Positions 37,111-45,300 of a stretch of 52,012 nucleotides of DNA are shown here, piece by piece. Position numbers and translations under genes: made by a program. A model generated the notes under the pieces. The model made no database searches and was not told the DNA's origin. It saw only the letters and a list, made by a program, of their open reading frames with translations. Source of the stretch: Fimbriimonadaceae bacterium (lineage in GTDB: Bacteria > Armatimonadota > Fimbriimonadia > Fimbriimonadales > Fimbriimonadaceae); contig JADZDX010000050.1 in assembly GCA_020850835.1 (NCBI GenBank), positions 1-52,012 on the forward strand, read 5' to 3'. The first letter of the stretch is position 1. The number at the start of each line of letters is the position of its first letter.

Positions 37111-38294
37111 TCTTGCACCTCAATCACAGCGCCGGACGCTTTGTACTTGGCTGTGAGCGCAAGGTTCATCGCGAGTTCCGCCTCAATCAACTCTTGTTCA
37201 ATCTCGCGGAGGGCCCGTGTTGCTTCCAGAACATCAAGCAAGGTCCCATAGCCCTGCGCGAAACCGCTTTGAGATTTCTGCACGAGTTCGCTCGCGGACT
37301 GCTGGATCGCCTGATAGGATTGCACCGAACCGCGCCAAGCCGCAAGCTCATCATCGAGCCTTCGTATCTCGGCTTCGGCAAGTTTCTGCGCGTCATCCCT
37401 TCGCTTCTGAAATGCTTCAGCCCGCTTTCTCGATGCCCTTGCCTCACTGCGGCTCTTGCCGAAATCGTAAACTCGCCAAGTTAGCTGGAGTCTCGCTCCA
37501 AACTGGGATTTCCCTTCGCGCCAAGGGGTGCGAAGAGCAGTAATATCCAACTCAGGAGCATTCTCTTTGGAGGCCAAGCGGGTCTCAGCTAGGGCTACCC
37601 CTGCCTGTGCGTCCAGAGCTTGGAGTTCCGGGTGTTGCGATAGGTCCACCTTGGGTTCAGAGAGACTAGCCGATTCGGGTAACTCAGTGACTTCTGCAAT
37701 TCCCATCGCTCCGGCAAGCCGCTTTTGCGTTCCCGCGAACTGAGCCTGTCGAAGAAGCATGGCTTGGCGAGCGCGATCCCGCTCGATCCGAGCTCGTGTA
37801 ACTTGTATCTCCGGGACGTTACCAATCTCGAACCTCTTCGTTGTAGCCACCAATAGCGATTCGGCGACTTGAAGAAGTTCGGCGGACACCTTGAAATGCT
37901 GCTTGGTGGCGATGGCTTCGAAGTAAGCGATCAGCACTTCCTGCTGCACGTCCAACAACGTGGTTCTAGCCTCAGCAAGGGCGACAGTCAAGCCGGCTTC
38001 GCCGATACTTCTTAATGCCGAGGTCCTTCCAAAGATATCAATGGAATGGCTTAAGTACAAATCCTGATCGGTTGCGCCAAGGCCCTGGCGCGATGATTGT
38101 CCTAACCCAAAGTTCAGCCCGGGATAGGCGCTGAGCGCTTGGCGGTTGGCCTTTGCGCTTTCAACCATTTTTAATGCGGATTGGACTGCGGGCCGGTTTT
38201 TTCGGGCCACTGCAAGTGCTTGTTCTACGGTTAGAGTTTGGCTCCACGCACTCACGCTGAGCGCGACAAGGGGTATGAAGATTGTTGCTTTCAA
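37107..38294 (-). CDS. czcC: TolC-family outer membrane efflux protein (CzcC-like)
   Basis: 'LTVEQALAVARKNRPAVQSALKMVESAKANRQ' and long helical region; ATGA overlap with czcB. Confidence 0.9.
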   Translation of the reverse strand: MKATIFIPLVALSVSAWSQTLTVEQALAVARKNRPAVQSALKMVESAKANRQALSAYPGLNFGLGQSSRQGLGATDQDLYLSHSIDIFGRTSALRSIGEAGLTVALAEARTTLLDVQQEVLIAYFEAIATKQHFKVSAELLQVAESLLVATTKRFEIGNVPEIQVTRARIERDRARQAMLLRQAQFAGTQKRLAGAMGIAEVTELPESASLSEPKVDLSQHPELQALDAQAGVALAETRLASKENAPELDITALRTPWREGKSQFGARLQLTWRVYDFGKSRSEARASRKRAEAFQKRRDDAQKLAEAEIRRLDDELAAWRGSVQSYQAIQQSASELVQKSQSGFAQGYGTLLDVLEATRALREIEQELIEAELAMNLALTAKYKASGAVIEVQD

Positions 38295-38343
38295 AAATTT
38301 GTTCCTAAGGGTTTAGGTCAGGCCGCATCAGCCTGACAAACGA

Positions 38344-38754
38344 CTAAGCCATTAGGAACAAGGGAGGCGCCCGGGACTGAGCATGATCGGGCGGACCCAC
38401 CGGCGGGGATCCGGCAAGCCAGATGATCGGCGGGTTACCTAGAATCTGGCTGGTCTCAAGGAACAACGGATGCAATACTGGAAGATCCAGATCGTAATGG
38501 ATCGGTGTCGCCGTAAATTGACTTGCTAACTCCGATTCATCGTGGCAGGCTACAAGTTCGCAACACGACCGGCAGTCGTCTGTTGCCATGCTCGGGCTCT
38601 CACATTCCTTAGAAAGTTCTGGGCATGCCGCACAAGCCGAACCACTTGGCAAGACATAAGTTGCCGTGCAGGGGTGAATCCCAAGGCTCGCGAATAGCGA
38701 AACCAAAAGGCAGACCAAAGCCTTTCGAGTTATCGCTGTAAGCTCTGTCTTCAC
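38344..38754 (-). CDS. Small secreted Cys-rich protein, Pro-rich 'SRAPP' C-terminus
   Basis: 'SACAACPELSKECESPSMATDDCRSCCELVACHDE...GSPPVGPPDHAQSRAPPLFLMA'; GTG 38754 with TATAAT 7 nt upstream; first gene of czcCBA operon. Confidence 0.65.
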   Translation of the reverse strand: MKTELTAITRKALVCLLVSLFASLGIHPCTATYVLPSGSACAACPELSKECESPSMATDDCRSCCELVACHDESELASQFTATPIHYDLDLPVLHPLFLETSQILGNPPIIWLAGSPPVGPPDHAQSRAPPLFLMA

Positions 38755-38811
38755 CAATGGAATTATAGCCGCGCGGACGATCGTTCTTCAGCCCATAGGT
38801 ATGATGCGAGC

Positions 38812-39312
38812 GTGGATGTATCCCAAGCTCTCCTCGAATCGTGGCGCCGGCAATGCAAATGCTTAAATGCTCTCGCAAGCCTTGTTACCGAAGACAACAA
38901 ACAGTTGAAACCCTCCGACGACGGCATGCCTTTGTTTGAGCAACTGAGCCACGTTGCCGAGGTAAGGGCCTACTGGTTTGACCAGGCCAATGGTGGGCCA
39001 TTTGAAGGTTACCAACCCCTGTTCGAGCAACTGTCTGCAACCGAATGGAAAATGTCTGATGACCTCTTCGCCATCCGCAAACAACTTTCATTGAGCGAGG
39101 AGGCCATCCTGAGGTGGACGGAACTTAAGATGAAGGAAGGGGCACAGCCAACTGGCCCCTATGATCACCCGGTGCTCTTCCTCCAGCACATGGTCTGGCA
39201 CGAAGGCTACCATGCAGCCCTCATCATGCTTGCCCTTCGGCTTGCCGGGCTGGAGCCGCCGGAGGAGTGGGAAGAGCCCAACATCTGGGGCAACTGGCGA
39301 AATTATGGCTAG
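38812..39312 (+). CDS. DinB superfamily protein
   Basis: 'PLFEQLSHVAEVRAYWFDQ', 'VLFLQHMVWHEGYHAALIMLALRLAG'. Confidence 0.85.
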   Translation: MDVSQALLESWRRQCKCLNALASLVTEDNKQLKPSDDGMPLFEQLSHVAEVRAYWFDQANGGPFEGYQPLFEQLSATEWKMSDDLFAIRKQLSLSEEAILRWTELKMKEGAQPTGPYDHPVLFLQHMVWHEGYHAALIMLALRLAGLEPPEEWEEPNIWGNWRNYG

Positions 39313-39331
39313 GAGTTCGCACCTTTACGGA

Positions 39332-39371
39332 TACGAGAAGACCCCAAGCTATTGCTTGGGGTCTTCTCGTA
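39332..39371. terminator. Bidirectional hairpin between convergent genes
   Basis: TACGAGAAGACCCCAAGC-TATT-GCTTGGGGTCTTCTCGTA: 18-bp perfect stem, 4-nt loop; no T-tract on either side. Confidence 0.75.
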
Positions 39372-39383
39372 CTTGCCAGCCGT

Positions 39384-42300
39384 TCAGCGACCTGTGGTCG
39401 GCGACAGCGGTTGCATCGCCTCTTCAACAGTGATCCAGCCGTCGTGATTTCGATCTAGGTATGAAGCACGATTGCTGCCCGCCTCCTTCACTGCGTCGGC
39501 AACTGAAATGAGACGCCGGATGGGGTCACGATCACGCGAGTAATTGCCCGGCAGCGTTCCATCCAAGAGCCCGAAGTTCGATGAGATGAACGTGAAGTCA
39601 GCACCATCCACGACCCCATTTCCAGAAATATCCGCATGGCGGAATAAAGGATTGAACAACAAGGAGAGAGGTGAATCAGCGCCCGGCGCACTGCCATAGT
39701 TGACCGCGTAGACCACGTAGTCGCCAATGTCAATTCGTCCATCACGGTTGATATTGCCTCCAAGAAGTGTCATATCTACTTCGTAGTTATCACCGTCCCA
39801 TTGGAGCATTCCGAATGAACGCAGCGAGTGCAACTCGTCCTTGACGCTGATCGCGTAGGTGCTCAGGTTATCATCGGGCAAGAACCCATCCTGCGGACCA
39901 AACACGACCGTCGCATGACCTGTGGAATCAAAGACCACGTCACGTGAGACGTCCACTGGTGGATTAGAGCCGCCAGCTGTCCCTCCGAGCCACATCGTCA
40001 TTCCCCTTGTGGTAGGCCCGACTGCCGCAAAGCTCTGCAACGTCAAGTTAAGCGTGATCGTTGTCCCGGCGACATTAATGTTCACCGTTGCCAGAGCCGA
40101 ATCCACGGTGCCGTCATTCACCTTAAAGGTGAAGGAGTCCGGTCCTGAGTAGTTGGGCGTTGGTGTGTAGGTCACATCGGCGCCAGATTGCGCCAACGTG
40201 CCATGGCTGGGCGGCGTGACGATGACAAAGGTCAACGTATTGGCCGGTAGATCTGCATCCGTTCCCGTCAGCGTAATGGCCAAGTCCGTGTTCACCTGCG
40301 CGGTGACCGATTGCCCATTGGCAACGGGCGCCACGTTGACCTCGTCAACTTGGATCACCACCACCTCGTCCGCGGTCAGGGCTCCATCGCTCACGCGTAC
40401 CGTGAATGTAACCGTTGTTGGCCCTTGCGCCTCGGTCGGCGTCCAACTGAACACACCGGTGTTGGCGTCAATGGTGGCGCCGCTTGGCGCACCGATCAGG
40501 CTATAGGTGAGTACATTTGCCGGCAGATCCGCATCATGTCCTTCGGCATCGAAGGTGATCGGACTCATTTCGGGAGCCGTAATGTCGGCTATCGCATCAA
40601 TAGTTGGTGCGACATTAGCTTCACCCACGTGGATTGTTACCGATTCATCTGCATCCAAAGTGCCATCGCTAACCCGGACCGTGAACGTATAGTCGTTCGG
40701 CCCTTGGGCTTCCGTTGGCGTCCAGCTGAAGACACCCGTATTCGCGTCAATTACCGCTCCACTCGGAGCACCCACCAAGCTGTAGGTGAGCGTCTGAGCC
40801 GGCAGATCCGCGTCATGACCATCAGCATCGAAGGTGATCAAGGTCATCTCATCAGCCGTGATGTCGCTAATCGAATCAATAGTTGGGGCTTCGTTGACTT
40901 CGTTGACATGGATCGTGATCGTCTCACTGTCGGATCCTCCATTGCCATCGCTGACCTCAAAGGTTACGGTGTAATCACCGGGGCCTTGTACTTCGGAGGG
41001 TGTCCAATTGAAGGTATCGCCTACAAGGGTAGCCCCCAGAGGAAGGCCCGTTGCGGAGTAGGCGGGAACTCCACCATCAATATCTGATGAGCTCAAGGTG
41101 AAGGAAAGGAGCGAATGCTCGTTGACTGACTTATCGCCAATTGTCGTTAGCGAGGGAGGATCGTTGACGGGAACCACCGTTATCGACACGGTTGCCGGCG
41201 CGGAGTCCAACGTTACGTCAGTCGCCGTGAACGTAAAGCTATCCGAACCCGCGTAGTTTGGATCCGGAGCATAAGTCAAGTTTGGAGCTACGCCGCTTAG
41301 CGTGCCATGAGCCGGAGGCGTCACCACAGTGTAGGTTAAAGGAACTTCAAATGAGTCCGTGTCCGAACCTGCCAATGTGATCCCTACCGAACCATCCTCT
41401 GTTACCGAAACCGATTGGCTATTGGCCGTCGGTGCTGTATTCGAAGTCACCATCTGAACGGTGCCTGTGCCCGTTGCCGCAACAGGACCCGAGATCCCAC
41501 CAGTGTGCAAGGTGTACGTTGTACTGATGTCAATTGGCGCCGCAAACAAGAGGGTTTCCAAATAGGCCCGCGCATTCATCAGCTTTTCGGCAGGTGTACT
41601 TCCCAGTTCTGGAGGCGTCGCGTCCCAAGCATTACCAACCCCGACGTATACCAATTCATCAACTGGCGTTGACCCCGGCGTTACATTGGAGTTATAAGTG
41701 AGGTCATCGCCGGTGCCCTTGATCCGGTCCGGGCCGTAATCAATACCAACACGATGCGCCGCGTAAGTGAGTCCGACAAAGTCACCCTCGTACGAGAGGT
41801 CGTTATCGTCATTGCTGGAACTCATATCAAACTCCAGGTCCTCTAGGTTAAACCGCGTGCCGTTGCCCAAGATATGCAGACCGTAGTGCATTCGATGCCC
41901 GAGTTCTGCATCAAACGGTGCACTTGGATTCAGCACTCCAAGCCAGAACGGGTAATTCGTCACTACGGCATCAGACCATACAATCTGCGTAGGTAACTCG
42001 TAGGCGGTCGGGTCAGTTGACCTCAAGCCATCCGGAACTCCCGGAGTATGCTCAAGGCTGTTGAGCGCACGAACTCGATAGCCATCGTAACTTGGAGAGC
42101 CATACGCGTTTGGAGCCGGTGAGCCAAACACCTGGACGGAGATGTTCGAGACATCGCTGACGGTGATCGTCACCGTTGCAACATTCGAATCGACTGTCCC
42201 ATCGTTCGCCTTGAACGTAAAGGTATCCACGCCAGTGAAGATGCCGGTCGGGGCGTAGACCCAGTTCGGCCCGGTGCCGCTCAGTGTTCCGTGAGCTGGA

Positions 42301-45300
42301 GGCGTCACCACGGTGTAGGTCAAGGGATCGCTGTCGGGATCGTTGGCCGTTACCGGAGTATTGACCGAAGTATTTTCGTTAGTCGAAAAACTAGCGTCAT
42401 TCGCTACCGGCGGCTGATTCACATTGTTCACAGTGATGCTCACCGTCGTGGCCGATGAAGTTGCATATACGTCCGTCGCCGTAAACGTGAAGCTGTCCGG
42501 ACCCGTGTAATTCGCATTCGGAGTGTAAGTCACATTCGGAGCCGTACCCGTGACCGTCCCATGAGCCGGTTGACCATATGCATAGGTCAAAGGAACTTCA
42601 AACGCATTCGAGTCCGTCGCCGAAAGGACAACCGGGAGCGACGTGTTCTCATCCATCACCAAGGTCTGCGGACTGCCCAACGGTGCAACATTCGACGTCA
42701 CCATCTGAACCGTAGCCGATGCAGACCCTAGGACAGGGCTCGCATGGTTGCTCTCGTGCAGGGTGTAGGTCGTACTGATGTCAATTGGGTCAACCGAGAG
42801 AATCGTCTCCAGATAGGAGCGCATGCTCACCATCTTGTCGTAATCGGTTGCTCCAGGCTCGAAGGTAGCGTCCCAAGCATTACCGATGCCCACATAGACC
42901 AACTCATCAACCATCATCTCCGCCGGGATATCATCTGTCTGGTAGACAATGTCATCACCCGTACCCTTGATGCGGTCGGGACCGTAGTCAATTCCCTTGC
43001 GGCTTGGACCGTAGAAATCGGGGTACGGATAGTTCGGATCAGTTCCATCAAACCAACCGTCAAAGTCCATATCATTCCCCGAGTCGCTTGAATTCATATC
43101 GAAATCAAGGGCCGATAGGCTGAAGCGGGTGCCATTGCCCAAGATATGAACACCAAAGTGCATTCGGTGTCCATATTCGCCCGCGAATGGAGCCGATGGA
43201 TGAAGGACATTCATCCAGAAGCCAAATGGCGTCGCGACGTTCTCGTACCAAGCAACCGTCGCAGGAGTCTCGTAGGCCGTCGGATCAACCAGTCGCGATA
43301 GAATATCCGGGTGGCTGGGATCTTCCAAGCTATCCAAAGCATTGTCTCGGTAACCAGGCCAGCTCGGTGAACCATACGCATTCGGAGCCGGTGAGCCTAA
43401 GACCTCCATCGTTACCGGAGGCGCAGCCATAACCGTAAGGCTGACAGTTGCGGTGTTCGAATCCTCATGACCATCATTCGCCTTAAAGGTAAAGCTGTCG
43501 CTGCCGACATAATTCTCAGCTGGCGTGTAAACCCAGCTCGGAGCGGTGCCGCTTAAAGTGCCATGAGCTGGAGGCGTCACCACAGTGTAAGTCAAAGGAT
43601 CGCTGTCCGGATCAGTGGCCACACCCGTGGCCGACACAGGGGCATTCTTGCCGGTGCTGTAGCTTGCATCTGAAGCCACCGGGGCATCATTCGTGTTGTT
43701 CACAGTGATGCTCACCGTCGTGGCCGATGAAGTTGCATATACGTCTGTCGCCGTAAACGTGAAGCTGTCCGGACCCGTGTAATTCGCATTCGGAGTGTAA
43801 GTCACATTCGGAGCTGTACCCGTGACCGTCCCGTGAGCCGGTTGACTATATGCATAGGTCAAGGGAACTTCAAACGCATTCGAGTCCGTCGCCGAAAGGA
43901 CGACCGGGAGCGAAGTGTTCTCATCCATCACCAAGGTCTGGGGACTGCCCACCGGAGCGACATTCGACGTCACCATGGTCACGGTGTCACTACCCGTGGC
44001 AATGATGGCTCCCAAATGACCACCGTTATGAAGGGTCACCGTGCCTGAGATATCAATATCCTGATTCCCGAGAATCTCTTCCAGGTACGCACGGCCGGCA
44101 ACCAAGGCTTCGGTCGGCGTCGGGTACGTCATGTCGGTCACCGCGGCCCAAGCATTGCCCGGACCCCGGAACATCAACTCATCCACTAACTGGTTATCAG
44201 GGCCCGAATTGATGATTGTGTCGTCGCCACCACCCTTCATTCGGTCAGCGCCGTAGTTGATACCAACCAAATCAGCACCGTAGTTGTAACGCACATCCAT
44301 CCAGCCATCGTTATCCATGTCGTTCGAGCCTTCGGTCGAATTCATGTCGAACTCAATGTCCTCCAAGCTGAACAGGTGCCCATTACCAAGCACATGGAAG
44401 GTGTACTGCAATCGGTGCCCAAGATCAGTATCAAACGGCGCGGCAGGGTTGAGTACACCCATCCAGAAATAGAAGTTCGTTACCGTATTATCGGACCAGA
44501 CAATCTGGGTCGGCAATTCGTAAGCATAGGGCGTTACAGTGCGCAAGCCAATTGGCGTGCCAGGCGTATTTTCGAGGCTACTCAAGGCATTGGCAAGCCA
44601 ACCATTGTAGCTATTGGTCGCGCCATAAACATTCGGCGCCGGCGATGCATAAACACCGACTGTTGGTGTTGCGCCATTGACGGTCAGGTCAATCGTGGCC
44701 TCGCCTGAATCTACCGTTCCGTCGTTCACCTTAAACTTGAAGGAATCTGGGCCCGAATAATTTAGATCGGGCGTGTAGGTCAAGTTAGGAGCGGTACCGC
44801 TAAGGGCACCGTGGGTCGGCAACTGCGTAACCGCATAGGTCAATGGATCGCTATCAGGGTCTGTACCTGCGAGCGTGATTGATTTTGGCGTATTGATGTT
44901 GGTCGAGTAACTGCCGCCCGTCGCAACGGGAGGCGCATTGCTGCTACTGACGGTCACGGTCAGCGTTGCCGAGTTTGAATCTTGGTCGGAGTCGTCAAAT
45001 TTGTAAGTGAGAACGGCCGTTCCCGTCGTCCCATTGGGTGTGTAGGTGTAGCTACCGTCATTGCCAAGGCTAAAGGAGCCCGGCCCCGACTGGCTCACTA
45101 CGGTGGCATTCTGCTTGACCTCGCCCGAATCATTGGTGAGGACATTGCCATTGATTGGTGTGGCATCGTCGGTAGAGCTGGCGTCATTGTTCGCCACCGG
45201 TGCGAGCCAGGGCTCGGGCGACCAGTCAATGCCCCGGTATGAGGCCGTTGACCCAGCAGCCCCAGCCACCGTCGCTTCTACGGTGAACGTAGAACCCGTG

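Noticed and set aside
40311-41087. 258-aa plus-strand ORF
   Set aside because: Antisense to the exoprotein repeats; its internal repetition mirrors that of the real gene.
42424-43976. CRISPR array or transposon
   Set aside because: Two long in-frame coding repeats, no short regularly spaced repeats, no cas genes, no transposase or inverted ends.
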